Of a stretch of DNA of 64,000 nt, positions 26,649 through 35,406 are shown one piece after another. Below the pieces are notes generated by a model, which saw only the letters and a list, made by a program, of their open reading frames with translations, had not been told where the DNA came from and searched no databases. Numbering within the stretch: the stretch's first letter is position 1; every line of letters starts with the position of its first letter. The DNA is from Parvularculaceae bacterium. GTDB lineage: Bacteria > Pseudomonadota > Alphaproteobacteria > Caulobacterales > Parvularculaceae. A program made the translations under genes and the position numbers. The stretch is taken from the NCBI GenBank assembly GCA_028280115.1, contig JANQMJ010000026.1, positions 124,001 through 188,000 of the forward strand, read 5' to 3'.

Positions 26649-27923
26649 ATGGCGACGCGACAGAAAATCACGCTACAGGCGCTGCAAGAACTTGCCGAAG
26701 CCGGAGAAGCCGAAGCGCAATATGCGCTCGCCGGCGTGAAAAGCGCCGCCGGCCATAAGTCCGAAGCCGATCGCTGGCTGCAGGCGGCGGCGGACCAGGG
26801 CCATGGCGACGCGCTTTATACGCTGGCGACGCAGCAGCTCGACTCGGCCCGCGCGGCGGACGCCGCCGGCCATCTCCGCCAGGCGGTTGAGGCGGACTCT
26901 GTCTCGGCGCAAAGACTGCTCGGCGTTCTTTATGCGGACGGTATCGGCGTCGAGCGGGACTGGCGGACCGCCGTTTCTCACGTCGTAAGCGCCGCCCGCG
27001 CCGACTTTGCGCCGGCCATGCGGGAAACGGCGATGCTGCTCTTCGCCGCTGATCCCGACGATGCGGACGGCGCCGCGCTGATCGCCGGCGCTGCGCGGCG
27101 CGATCCCTGCGCCGCGACGATCGCCATTCGCCGCGCCGTGGGCGGAAGAAAGCATGCGGATGCAGCTATAGCGAAAAGAGCACTGCGCGATCTCAGCGAA
27201 GGCCGATACTCGAATATCGGCGCGCTCAGAGCGGCGATGCAGTCGAGCCCGCCGCAACAAACCGCGGCGATAAAGGAACCGGACTGGGATCGCATCGAAT
27301 CGATCGTTTCCAACGAACCGGCGCCGCCGGCGATTGAACCGGAAACCATATGCACGGCGCCGGCCGCGCGCGCTTATCGCGGCGCCTTCACGCTGGAAGA
27401 ATGCGAATATGTCATCGCCTGCGCATCGCCCCGGCTGGGGCCGTCGATGATCGTCGATCCGGAAACCGGCCAGTCCCGGCGGGATGATTATCGCACCTCC
27501 CTGACGGCGGTGATGGTGCCGGCCGATCTCGATCTCGCGCTTGTCATGATCAACCGGCGCTTGGCCGCATTCGCAGGCCGCCCATTCGAAAACGCCGAAA
27601 TGCTCAGCGTTCTGCTTTACGGCGCGGGCCATGAATATCGTCCCCATTGCGACTGGCTGCCCCCCGGTCCGGAATATGATCGCAACGGTCAGCGCGTTGT
27701 GACCGCGCTGGTCTATCTCAATGACGGTTATGACGGCGGCGAAACCCACTTTCTCGAACCCGACATCACGTTCAAAGGCGCGTCGGGCGACGTCCTTGTT
27801 TTCGAGAATGTCCTTTCCGACGGCGCGCCCGACGAAGCCTCCCGCCATGCCGGCCTGCCGGTGACAAGCGGCGCGAAATGGCTCGGCTCCAAGTGGTTTC
27901 GGGAAAAAAAATACGCTTTCTAG
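26649..27923 (+). CDS. 2-oxoglutarate/Fe(II) prolyl-hydroxylase-like oxygenase with Sel1/TPR repeats
   Basis: This 424-residue protein has two parts. Residues about 10-190 are helical Sel1-like repeats (AEAQYALAGVKSAAG..., SAQRLLGVLYADGIGVERDWRTAVSH). Residues about 240-424 form a prolyl-4-hydroxylase-type double-stranded beta-helix with Fe ligands H333, D335 (PHCDW) and H400, and the 2-oxoglutarate Lys K410. GGETHFLEP is typical of the family. It probably hydroxylates a prolyl residue in a partner recruited by the repeats. It begins 28 bases after the iron-binding protein gene, suggesting co-expression with iron uptake. Confidence 0.88.
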   Translation: MATRQKITLQALQELAEAGEAEAQYALAGVKSAAGHKSEADRWLQAAADQGHGDALYTLATQQLDSARAADAAGHLRQAVEADSVSAQRLLGVLYADGIGVERDWRTAVSHVVSAARADFAPAMRETAMLLFAADPDDADGAALIAGAARRDPCAATIAIRRAVGGRKHADAAIAKRALRDLSEGRYSNIGALRAAMQSSPPQQTAAIKEPDWDRIESIVSNEPAPPAIEPETICTAPAARAYRGAFTLEECEYVIACASPRLGPSMIVDPETGQSRRDDYRTSLTAVMVPADLDLALVMINRRLAAFAGRPFENAEMLSVLLYGAGHEYRPHCDWLPPGPEYDRNGQRVVTALVYLNDGYDGGETHFLEPDITFKGASGDVLVFENVLSDGAPDEASRHAGLPVTSGAKWLGSKWFREKKYAF

Positions 27924-27934
27924 GTTCAAATATT

Positions 27935-27954
27935 GATATAACAAAGATATAACA
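27935..27954. promoter_or_regulatory. Direct repeat upstream of the Zur-type gene
   Basis: GATATAACA occurs at 27935-27943 and again at 27946-27954, exactly 11 bases apart (one helical turn), 30 bases before the zur-like start. Its complement TGTTATATC resembles a half-site of zinc-uptake-regulator boxes. Autoregulation is plausible but inferred. Confidence 0.45.
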
Positions 27955-27983
27955 CTCCTCACTCGGGCGTGAGGGAGTTGATA

Positions 27984-28436
27984 ATGGCGAAGGATCAAAA
28001 AGCGGGCGGCGTGTCTGGCCCTGAGGGCGGGGATGAGCGCCGCAGTCTGCCAAGCGGGCTGTCGAAAAATGAAAAGCTCGTCTGGGAGACGCTGGCCGCC
28101 AGCGTAGACGCTCTCAAAGCCTATGAAATACTCGACCAGCTCAAGGACAAGGGCGTGCGCGCGCCGATGACGGTCTACCGCGCGCTCGACGGTCTTGAAA
28201 CCAAGGGCCACATTCACAAGCTCGACGGGCTCAACGCCTTTGTGCTGTGCAATCACGAAGGGCCCCATGTGGTGCAGACCTTTCTGGTCTGCGAAAGCTG
28301 TTCAACGGTCAAGGAACTCGAAGTCGTCGCCCTTGAGGCTGACATTCTGCCTGCCGTGCGGTCGGCCGATTTCGACCTGCATACGGCCCGGCTTGAGATT
28401 AAGGGTAACTGCGCAAGCTGCGGCGCGGCGGCGTAG
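27984..28436 (+). CDS. zur: Fur-family transcriptional regulator, Zur type
   Basis: This 150-residue metal-sensing repressor has a winged helix at about 25-88 (LKAYEILDQLKDKGVRAPMTVYRALDGLETKGHIHKL), followed by NAFVLCNHEGPH and two structural zinc pairs C103-x2-C106 and C143-x2-C146. The LNAFVxCxH pattern fits Zur rather than Fur. ATG 27984 is preferred over the GTG at 27969 because GGGAG lies just before it. No znuABC genes are nearby, so its targets are elsewhere, apart from possible sites noted at 27935 and 1125. Confidence 0.87.
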   Translation: MAKDQKAGGVSGPEGGDERRSLPSGLSKNEKLVWETLAASVDALKAYEILDQLKDKGVRAPMTVYRALDGLETKGHIHKLDGLNAFVLCNHEGPHVVQTFLVCESCSTVKELEVVALEADILPAVRSADFDLHTARLEIKGNCASCGAAA

Positions 28437-28512
28437 GCGCTTGGCGCCGCTCATTGACTCCCTTTAGACGTCGCCTATTCTAATCACGTCTGCGTTTCAG
28501 GCGCAGGCGATT

Positions 28513-28714
28513 CCCTTGCGGGAGAGATCGCGCCGACGCCGGCAGGCGGCGGCCGACGCCGAAGGAGCAACCGCCCCGGAAACTCTCAGGCAAAAGGACC
28601 GCGAGGGAGCAAGGCAGGCTGGAAAGCGGGCGTGACGAAAGCGCCCCACCGAAGGAGTAAGCGGGCAGGGCCCATTGCGGCGCGCCGCGTGAATCTCTCA
28701 GGTCCCGTGACAGC
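28513..28714 (+). promoter_or_regulatory. Tandem glycine riboswitch
   Basis: Two glycine aptamers lie in series before gcvT. The first (about 28516-28607) shows CGGGAGAGA, CCGAAGGAGCAA (28559-28570) and ACTCTCAGGCAAAAGGACC (28582-28600). The second (about 28616-28713) shows GGAAAGCGGGCG, CACCGAAGGAGTAAGC (about 28648-28662) and AATCTCTCAGGTCCCGTGACAG split around 28692-28713. These are the conserved gcvT-motif cores. Glycine binding is expected to switch on the glycine cleavage operon. The expression platform is 28715-28757, where GCCGC...GCGGC can pair. Confidence 0.95.
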
Positions 28715-28757
28715 CGGGGTCGCCGCACAAGCGGCGCAGTTGTCATGGGACGGATGA

Positions 28758-29909
28758 ATGACCGACGCGCTCAAACAAACGCCGCTTACCGCGCTGCACC
28801 GATCCCTTGGCGCGAAAATGACCGCATTCGCCGGCTATGACATGCCGGTGCAGTTTCCCCTCGGCGTTCTCAAGGAACATCTCCACACGCGCGAAAAGGC
28901 GGGTCTTTTCGACGTTTCCCATATGGGCCAGGCGTTTTTGCAGACGACCGAAGCGGCGCTCGGCGCCGACGGCGCCCATGAGAAGATCGCCGCAGCGATC
29001 GAATCGCTGGTTCCCGGCGAAATCCGCAAGCTGAAAAAGGGCGGCATGCGCTACTCGGTGCTGCTGAGCGAGACTGGCGGCGTTCTTGACGATCTCATGA
29101 TCACGCGGCCTGCGCGCGACGACAAACAGGGCCTGCTGTTCCTCGTGGTCAACGCGGCGACCAAGGCGCAGGACTTTGCGTTGCTGCAGGAAAAGCTGGG
29201 CGATCGCGCTGAACTCGAAATCGCTGATCATCGCGCGCTGCTCGCCCTTCAGGGGCCGAAAGCGGCCGGCGTGGTCGACGCGCTCATTCCCGGCACCGGC
29301 GAACAGACCTTCATGACCATGAAGCCCTATGAGTGGAACGGTGCCGATCTCATTGTCAGCCGCTGCGGCTATACCGGCGAGGACGGGTTTGAAATCTCGG
29401 TTCCCGACGAGCGGGCTGAAGAACTCGCCAAAGCCCTGCTCGCCAGCCCGGATGTGGAGCCCATCGGCCTTGGCGCGCGCGATTCTCTGCGGCTCGAGGC
29501 GGGCCTTTGCCTTTACGGCCATGATCTGACGCCGGAAACCTCGCCGGTCGAGGGCAACATCGCCTTCGCCATCGGCAAGCGCCGGCGCGCCGAAGGCGGC
29601 TTTCCCGGCGCTGAGCGAATCCTGCACGAACTTCAGGAAGGACCGTCGCGGCTGCGTGTCGGTCTCCTGCCCGAAGGGCGCGCGCCCGCCCGGGAGGGAA
29701 CCCAAATTCAGTCAGCAGACGGAAAGCCGATCGGTTCGGTCACGTCCGGCGGGTTCGGCCCAACCGTCGGCGGGCCCGTCGCCATGGGCTATGTGGACAC
29801 GGCATACGTCGAGGCGGGAACCGAGCTTTGTCTGATCGTTCGCGGCAAGGCGCAGCCCGCGCACGTCGCCGACATGCCCTTTACGCCGCAACGCTATTAT
29901 CGAGGTTAG
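28758..29909 (+). CDS. gcvT: Aminomethyltransferase, T-protein of the glycine cleavage system
   Basis: A 383-residue enzyme that transfers the methylene group of lipoyl-bound aminomethyl to tetrahydrofolate, releasing ammonia. The N-terminus ([24 protein letters not shown]), [11 protein letters not shown], the folate-site [10 protein letters not shown] and [18 protein letters not shown] are all canonical. ATG 28758 follows GGGACGG. It is the first gene after the tandem glycine riboswitch, so it is glycine-controlled. gcvH follows after ten bases. Confidence 0.97.
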   Translation: MTDALKQTPLTALHRSLGAKMTAFAGYDMPVQFPLGVLKEHLHTREKAGLFDVSHMGQAFLQTTEAALGADGAHEKIAAAIESLVPGEIRKLKKGGMRYSVLLSETGGVLDDLMITRPARDDKQGLLFLVVNAATKAQDFALLQEKLGDRAELEIADHRALLALQGPKAAGVVDALIPGTGEQTFMTMKPYEWNGADLIVSRCGYTGEDGFEISVPDERAEELAKALLASPDVEPIGLGARDSLRLEAGLCLYGHDLTPETSPVEGNIAFAIGKRRRAEGGFPGAERILHELQEGPSRLRVGLLPEGRAPAREGTQIQSADGKPIGSVTSGGFGPTVGGPVAMGYVDTAYVEAGTELCLIVRGKAQPAHVADMPFTPQRYYRG

Positions 29910-29919
29910 GGAGAATCAC

Positions 29920-30291
29920 ATGACGAAATACACCAAAGACCATGAATGGGCGCGCGCCGAGGGAGACGTTTACGTCATCGGGATCAGCGCCCACGCCGCC
30001 GAACAGCTCGGCGACATTGTCTTTGTCGAGCTTCCCGAACCGGGCAAGACCATCGCCAAGGGCGACGAACTGGCGGTCGTGGAGTCGGTCAAGGCGGCGT
30101 CGGACGTTTACGCGCCGGTCTCCGGCGAAGTGATCGAGGCAAACCAGCCGATCGTCGATGAGCCGGGCAAGGTCAACGAAGACCCGGAAGGCGCGGCCTG
30201 GCTTGTCAAAATCAAGGCGAGCGATCCGTCCGAGTTCGACACGCTGATGGACGAAGCAGCCTACAAGGAATTCGCGGAGAGCGAGGAATGA
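29920..30291 (+). CDS. gcvH: Glycine cleavage system H protein
   Basis: A 123-residue lipoyl carrier protein that shuttles the aminomethyl group between the P, T and L proteins. The lipoylation site is Lys58 in [17 protein letters not shown]; the N-terminal KYTKDHEWA and [21 protein letters not shown] are typical. GGGAG precedes ATG 29920. It sits between gcvT and gcvPA in the riboswitch-led operon. Confidence 0.97.
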   Translation: MTKYTKDHEWARAEGDVYVIGISAHAAEQLGDIVFVELPEPGKTIAKGDELAVVESVKAASDVYAPVSGEVIEANQPIVDEPGKVNEDPEGAAWLVKIKASDPSEFDTLMDEAAYKEFAESEE

Positions 30292-30339
30292 ACAATCCGG
30301 AGCGCAAGCAAGTTCATAACAAATAGGAATAATTTCTGA

Positions 30340-31680
30340 ATGCGATATCTACCGCTCAATGACGCCGACCGGCGCGAGATGCTCAAAACCATCGGCGCGC
30401 CGACCATCGACGCGCTGTTTGACGACGTGCCCGATGACGCGCTCCATCCGTCATTCGAACTGCCGGATCATAAAAGCGAATTTGAGGTCGAGCGCATGCT
30501 TGGCGCCATGGCGGCGAAAAACCGCGCGGCGGGCGCAGGGCCGTTCTTCATCGGCGGCGGCGCCTATAAGCATCATATCCCGGCGACGGTCGATCACATC
30601 ATTCAGCGTTCGGAATTTCTGACCGCCTATACGCCCTATCAGCCCGAAATCGCGCAAGGCACCCTGCAATGCCTGTTCGAATTCCAGACCCAGGTCGCCG
30701 CGCTGACCGGCATGGAGGTCGCCAACGCCTCCATGTATGACGGGTCAACCGGCTGCGGCGAGGCGGCGCTCATGGCACGGCGCATTAAAAAGCGCGGCAA
30801 GGCTCTCCTGTCCGGCGGGCTGCATCCCCATTACGCGGCGGTGACGCGCACCGCGCTCGAACTGATCGGCGACCATGTGGCGCAAGCCCCGATCGACGTT
30901 AATGCGTCGGAAGATCTCGCCGCCATGATCGACGATGAGACCTCATGCGTCATCGTTCAGACGCCGGACGTCTTCGGCAATGTCCGCGATCTCGGTCCCG
31001 TCGCCGAGGCGGCGCATGAAAAAGGCGCGCTGTTGATCGCCGTCGTGACGGAAATGGTCTCCCTCGGCGCGCTGAAAAGCCCCGGCGAAATGGGCGCGGA
31101 CATTGTCGTCGGCGAGGGCCAGTCGATCGGCAATGCGCTCAGTTTCGGCGGGCCCTATGTGGGCCTATTCGCCACGCGCCAGAAATACATGCGGCAAATG
31201 CCCGGCCGGCTGTGTGGCGAGACCGTCGATGCGGAAGGCAAGCGCGGTTTCGTTCTGACATTGTCAACCCGCGAGCAGCATATCCGCCGCGACAAGGCGA
31301 CCTCGAACATCTGCACCAATTCCGGCCTGTGCGCGCTGGCGTTCACGGTTCATATGACATTGCTCGGCGAGGCGGGATTAAGACGGCTCGCCGCGCTCAA
31401 CCACGAAGCGGCGTGCAAGACGGCGGACGCGCTCAGCGCGGTTTCCGGCGTGGAGGTCCTCAACACATCCTATTTCAACGAATTCACCCTGCGCCTTTCG
31501 AAAAACGCAGGCGAGGTGGTTGACGCCCTGGCGGCGCAGGACGTGCTCGCCGGCGTTCCCGGCGGCCGGTTATGGCCGGATGTTCCCGAGGCGGAAAACC
31601 TCCTGATCGTCGCCGCCACCGAATGCGTCACGGATGAAGATATTGCGACCTTCGCGGCGAAGCTGCGGGAGGCGATCTGA
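30340..31680 (+). CDS. gcvPA: Glycine dehydrogenase (decarboxylating) subunit 1
   Basis: A 446-residue N-terminal half of split P-protein, which with GcvPB decarboxylates glycine using pyridoxal phosphate. The motifs [51 protein letters not shown] and [18 protein letters not shown] are family hallmarks. A C-terminal region about 400-446 completes the fold. Its TGA shares a base with the ATG of a small unknown gene, which separates it from gcvPB; normally gcvPB follows directly. Confidence 0.96.
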   Translation: MRYLPLNDADRREMLKTIGAPTIDALFDDVPDDALHPSFELPDHKSEFEVERMLGAMAAKNRAAGAGPFFIGGGAYKHHIPATVDHIIQRSEFLTAYTPYQPEIAQGTLQCLFEFQTQVAALTGMEVANASMYDGSTGCGEAALMARRIKKRGKALLSGGLHPHYAAVTRTALELIGDHVAQAPIDVNASEDLAAMIDDETSCVIVQTPDVFGNVRDLGPVAEAAHEKGALLIAVVTEMVSLGALKSPGEMGADIVVGEGQSIGNALSFGGPYVGLFATRQKYMRQMPGRLCGETVDAEGKRGFVLTLSTREQHIRRDKATSNICTNSGLCALAFTVHMTLLGEAGLRRLAALNHEAACKTADALSAVSGVEVLNTSYFNEFTLRLSKNAGEVVDALAAQDVLAGVPGGRLWPDVPEAENLLIVAATECVTDEDIATFAAKLREAI

Positions 31681-32183
31681 TGTTGGAGTTGTTGCTAGCT
31701 GCTATATTTTTGGATTTACAGCCAATATCGCCAACCTACATCGATCGTCCAGAAACAGAAGAAAAATCAATTGTAGCGACTTGCGGTGAGACTGAATTTC
31801 AAATCGTAATCGTAAACCACTTACCAAAAAATAGGGGCTGGCGATCTCAATTGAAAGGCGCGCGCATAAACGGCGTCTTGCAAGATGCGGATTCGGTTAC
31901 TGAACTATCTGAAGTAGTTGGAATTTTTAAAAATGTTAAGGCCATGGAGGTTCTCTGTGAAAGAGAAAGCAAAGCGCCCATTATAGAATTCTACGGAACG
32001 GTTGATCGCGACCGCGATACCTGGCGGAAAATTCAAGATTGTCAGGATCGAAATGGCATGTGGGTCGAAGAGGCGCATACGAGTGTTTCCTTTCGCGACG
32101 GCGAGTTTAAATCAAGCGGTCGGTATATTGGGCCAAGTTGTCGCGTACCGAATGTTCAAGCCATTACAGGAGTTGAACAATGA
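31680..32183 (+). CDS. Unknown gene inserted between gcvPA and gcvPB
   Basis: This is a 167-residue protein of unknown family. The first 14 residues ([14 protein letters not shown]) are hydrophobic and could be a short signal. The rest is charged with five Cys (TCGE, LCERE, DCQDR, SCRV and others), consistent with a disulphide-containing domain. The ATG overlaps the gcvPA TGA by one base, and its TGA overlaps the gcvPB ATG (ATGA), so it is stitched into the operon. AGGAG for gcvPB lies inside its last codons. Base composition is visibly AT-richer than both neighbours, pointing to acquisition. Confidence 0.75.
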   Translation: MLELLLAAIFLDLQPISPTYIDRPETEEKSIVATCGETEFQIVIVNHLPKNRGWRSQLKGARINGVLQDADSVTELSEVVGIFKNVKAMEVLCERESKAPIIEFYGTVDRDRDTWRKIQDCQDRNGMWVEEAHTSVSFRDGEFKSSGRYIGPSCRVPNVQAITGVEQ

Positions 32184-33760
32184 CCATGAACACCCAAGGC
32201 CGTCCCACCCGCGCGAACGACGTTATGGTGAGCAACGTGAAGACCTTCACCGGTAATAAGGCGCTGCAGATCGAAGAACCGCTGATCTTCGAGTTCGGCG
32301 ACTTTCATGGAACCGGCGTTGATCTGCCCGAGCCGGAAGGCAAGACCGACCGGCTAGGCGGTCTTAATCGCCAGGCCGCGGTCGGTCTGCCGGGCCTTTC
32401 CGAGCCGGAAACCATGCGCCATTACGTGCGCCTGTCGCAAAAAAATTACGCCATCGACATGGGCCCGTTCCCGCTCGGCTCATGCACCATGAAGCACAAT
32501 CCCCGGCTCAACGAGAAAATCGCCCGGCTGCCCGGCTTTGCCGACCTGCATCCCCTGGCGCCGGAAAGCGCCGCCCAGGGCGCGCTGGAGCTGATCGACC
32601 GGCTGGCGTTCTGGCTTAAGGAGCTGACCGGCATGCCGGCGGTCGCCATGAGCCCCAAGGCCGGCGCCCATGGCGAACTTTGCGGCATGATGGCGATCAA
32701 GGCGGCGATCAGCGCGCGCGGGGAAGGCGATAAGCGCACCCATGTGCTCGCGCCCGATTCCGCCCACGGGACCAATCCGGCCACCGCGGCGCAATGCGGC
32801 TTTAAGGTCGACTCAATTCCCGTCGACAGCGGCGGGCGCATCGACCACGAAGCGCTGGTCGAAAAACTCACCGACGAAGTCGCCGGCATCATGGTGACCA
32901 ATCCGAATACCTGCGGCCTTTTCGAGCGCGATATCCGCGCCATCGCTGATGCGATTCACGATGTGGGCGGGTATTTCTATTGCGACGGGGCTAATTTCAA
33001 CGCCATCGCCGGCAAGGTGAAGCCCGGCGATCTCGGCGTCGACGCCATGCACCTCAACCTGCACAAGACGTTTTCAACGCCTCATGGCGGCGGCGGGCCG
33101 GGCTCGGGCCCCACGGTCTTTTCCGAAGCGCTCGCCCCGTTCGCGCCGGTTCCCTATGTCGTTTTCGAGGACGGCGCCTTCCGCCTCGTCGAAACACGGC
33201 GCGCGGCGAAGAAAACCGGCCAATGCGCACAAAGCTTCGGCCGCATGACCGCGTTTCACGGCCAGATGGGCATGTTCGTGCGCGCGCTCGTCTATATGAA
33301 AAGCCACGGCGTCGACGGCGTGCGGCAGGCGGCGGAAGATGCGGTTCTCAACGCCAATTACGTGCTGGCACGGCTGAAAGCTGAAATGACGCCCGCTTTC
33401 AAAGACCATTGCATGCACGAGGCGCTGTTCGACGATCATTTTCTCAAGGACACCGGGATCGAAACCATCGATTTCGCCAAGGCGATGATCGACGAAGGCT
33501 TTCATCCCATGACCATGTATTTCCCCCTCGTGGTGCACGGCGCCATGCTGATCGAACCGACCGAGTCGGAATCAAAACGCGAGCTCGATCTGTTCTGCGA
33601 CGCATTGCTGTCGCTGGCGAAGCGCGCCAAGTCGGGCGACGTCGACGCGTTCAAGGCCGCGCCGGTTTACGCCCCGCGCCGGCGGCTTGACGAAACCGCG
33701 GCGGCCCGCCGCCCGGTGCTGCGCTGGACGCCGCCTGCGCCGGCCGAGGCCGCCGAATAA
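32180..33760 (+). CDS. gcvPB: Glycine dehydrogenase (decarboxylating) subunit 2
   Basis: A 526-residue C-terminal half of split P-protein carrying the PLP-binding Lys296 in HLNLHKTFSTPHGGGGPG. GPFPLGSCTMKHNPRLNE, the DSAHGTNPA segment and YFYCDGANFNAI are canonical. ATG 32180 overlaps the unknown gene's stop; ATG 32186 is an alternative. With GcvPA, GcvT, GcvH and lipoamide dehydrogenase (not in the window) it forms the glycine cleavage system feeding one-carbon metabolism. Confidence 0.96.
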   Translation: MTMNTQGRPTRANDVMVSNVKTFTGNKALQIEEPLIFEFGDFHGTGVDLPEPEGKTDRLGGLNRQAAVGLPGLSEPETMRHYVRLSQKNYAIDMGPFPLGSCTMKHNPRLNEKIARLPGFADLHPLAPESAAQGALELIDRLAFWLKELTGMPAVAMSPKAGAHGELCGMMAIKAAISARGEGDKRTHVLAPDSAHGTNPATAAQCGFKVDSIPVDSGGRIDHEALVEKLTDEVAGIMVTNPNTCGLFERDIRAIADAIHDVGGYFYCDGANFNAIAGKVKPGDLGVDAMHLNLHKTFSTPHGGGGPGSGPTVFSEALAPFAPVPYVVFEDGAFRLVETRRAAKKTGQCAQSFGRMTAFHGQMGMFVRALVYMKSHGVDGVRQAAEDAVLNANYVLARLKAEMTPAFKDHCMHEALFDDHFLKDTGIETIDFAKAMIDEGFHPMTMYFPLVVHGAMLIEPTESESKRELDLFCDALLSLAKRAKSGDVDAFKAAPVYAPRRRLDETAAARRPVLRWTPPAPAEAAE

Positions 33761-33769
33761 CGCACAGCG

Positions 33770-33785
33770 CGTTCGTTCACGAACG
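33770..33785. promoter_or_regulatory. Palindrome between gcvPB and the glutamate-synthase-like gene
   Basis: CGTTCGT (33770-33776) and ACGAACG (33779-33785) form a perfect 7-bp inverted repeat around two bases. No T-run follows, so it is a poor terminator; it may be an operator for the gene starting at 33876. Confidence 0.3.
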
Positions 33786-33875
33786 ATCACGATTGCGCCG
33801 ACCCGCTTTTCCGGGACGGTGCGACTCTGCATAAGCACCAGCGCCGCGCCTCAGCGGACGAGAGGGAGTGTTGCA

Positions 33876-35399
33876 ATGGACTTTCTGACCGAATTCACCA
33901 TGGGCGGCCTCGAACTGCTGACCACGTTGTTCGTCTTTGTCGTCGGTCTCGGCGTTCTTGTCGTGATCGCTATGTATGTCGCCGATGCGACCCAGTCGCG
34001 CGACGCCGTGCGGCACAATTATCCGGTTGTTGGCCGGTTTCGCGACCTGTTCACGCGGCTTGGCGAATTCTTCCGGCAATATTTCTTCGCGCTCGACCGC
34101 GAGGAAATGCCGTTCAATCGCGCCGAGCGCGACTGGATCAGCAAATCCGCGAAGGGAAAGAACAACACCCAGCCCTTCGGTTCGACGCGCAATCTCAATC
34201 TCGTGGGCACGCCGATTTTCATCAACTGCGCATTTCCGCGTCTTGATGAAGACGCGAGCGATCCGCCGGCTGTCGAATTCGGTTCCCATACGCCCAATCC
34301 CTATCGCATTTCTTCCATCATCAATATTTCGGCGATGAGCTACGGCTCGTTGTCCAAGCCGGCCGTGCGGGCGCTGTCGCGCGGCGCCAAGCTCGCCGGG
34401 TGCTATCTCAACACCGGCGAAGGCGGGCTTTCGCCGTTTCATCTTGAAGGCGGCTGCGACGTCATCTTTCAGATCGGTACGGCGAAATACGGCGTGCGCG
34501 ACCACAACGGCGAACTCGATGAGAAAAAACTCGCCGCGCTCGCCGCGCGTCCTGAAGTCAAGATGATCGAAGTCAAGCTCAGTCAAGGCGCCAAGCCCGG
34601 CAAGGGCGGCATTCTGCCCGCCGCCAAGGTCAATCGCGAAGTCGCCAAGATCCGCGGCATTCCCGCCGGCAAGCCGTCGATTTCGCCGAACCGCCACCCG
34701 GAAATCGACAATGTCGGGGAACTGCTTGATTTCATCGACCGCGTCCGGGGCGTATCGCAATTGCCGACGGGCTTTAAGACCGTGCTCGGCGCTTATGGCT
34801 GGCTCGACGATCTTTGCGATGAGATCGAACGCCGCGGGATCGAATCGGCGCCCGATTTCATCACCCTGGACGGCGGTGACGGCGGCACCGGGGCCGCGCC
34901 TATGTCGCTGATGGACAATGTCGGCCTGCCGCTCAAGCAGTCCCTTCCCATGCTTACGGACATTCTCGAACGCCGCGGCCTGCGCGAGCGGATCAAGGTG
35001 ATCGCTTCGGGCAAGCTGGTCACCCCGGCGGAAGTCGCCTGGGCCTATTGCGCCGGCGCCGACGCGGTCAACACGGCGCGGGGTTTTATGTTTTCCATCG
35101 GCTGCATTCAGGCGCTGCGCTGTCACACCAACAACTGCCCGACCGGGGTGACGACGCACAAGAAAAGTCTGCAGGGTGGGCTCGACCCCAAGGAGAAAGG
35201 CCCGCGCGTCGCCAATTACGTCGACAAGATGCGCAAGGACGTCGCCATGATCGCCCATTCATGCGGCGCGCCTCATGCGCGCGCATTAAAGCGTTTCCAT
35301 GTTCGCATTCAGCAGGATGACGGTACGTCCGTGCCTTTGGATCAATTGATGGCGCGCATGCGGCCCTTGGCGCCGCACGAATATGCGGCGGCGAGCTGA
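33876..35399 (+). CDS. FMN-binding glutamate-synthase-family membrane protein
   Basis: This 507-residue protein has one N-terminal transmembrane segment (about residues 13-33) and a glutamate-synthase alpha-subunit-like TIM-barrel domain: SSIINISAMSYGSLSKPAVRALSRGA, GEGGLSPFH, KPGKGGILP, the FMN-phosphate segment LDGGDGGTGAAPMSLMDNVGLPL and CPTGVTTH. The amidotransferase domain of GltB is absent. The electron acceptor and the exact reaction are not established for this stand-alone family. ATG 33876 follows GAGGGAG; upstream in-frame sequence lacks homology. Confidence 0.88.
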   Translation: MDFLTEFTMGGLELLTTLFVFVVGLGVLVVIAMYVADATQSRDAVRHNYPVVGRFRDLFTRLGEFFRQYFFALDREEMPFNRAERDWISKSAKGKNNTQPFGSTRNLNLVGTPIFINCAFPRLDEDASDPPAVEFGSHTPNPYRISSIINISAMSYGSLSKPAVRALSRGAKLAGCYLNTGEGGLSPFHLEGGCDVIFQIGTAKYGVRDHNGELDEKKLAALAARPEVKMIEVKLSQGAKPGKGGILPAAKVNREVAKIRGIPAGKPSISPNRHPEIDNVGELLDFIDRVRGVSQLPTGFKTVLGAYGWLDDLCDEIERRGIESAPDFITLDGGDGGTGAAPMSLMDNVGLPLKQSLPMLTDILERRGLRERIKVIASGKLVTPAEVAWAYCAGADAVNTARGFMFSIGCIQALRCHTNNCPTGVTTHKKSLQGGLDPKEKGPRVANYVDKMRKDVAMIAHSCGAPHARALKRFHVRIQQDDGTSVPLDQLMARMRPLAPHEYAAAS

Positions 35400-35406
35400 A
35401 GGCGGC

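Noticed and set aside
26673..28268. 531-codon open frame opposite the oxygenase and zur genes
   Set aside because: It spans two real genes and the intergenic repeat on the other strand, with no recognisable motif.
33777..35258. 493-codon open frame opposite the glutamate-synthase-like gene
   Set aside because: Antisense to a strongly conserved FMN protein; low-complexity composition only.
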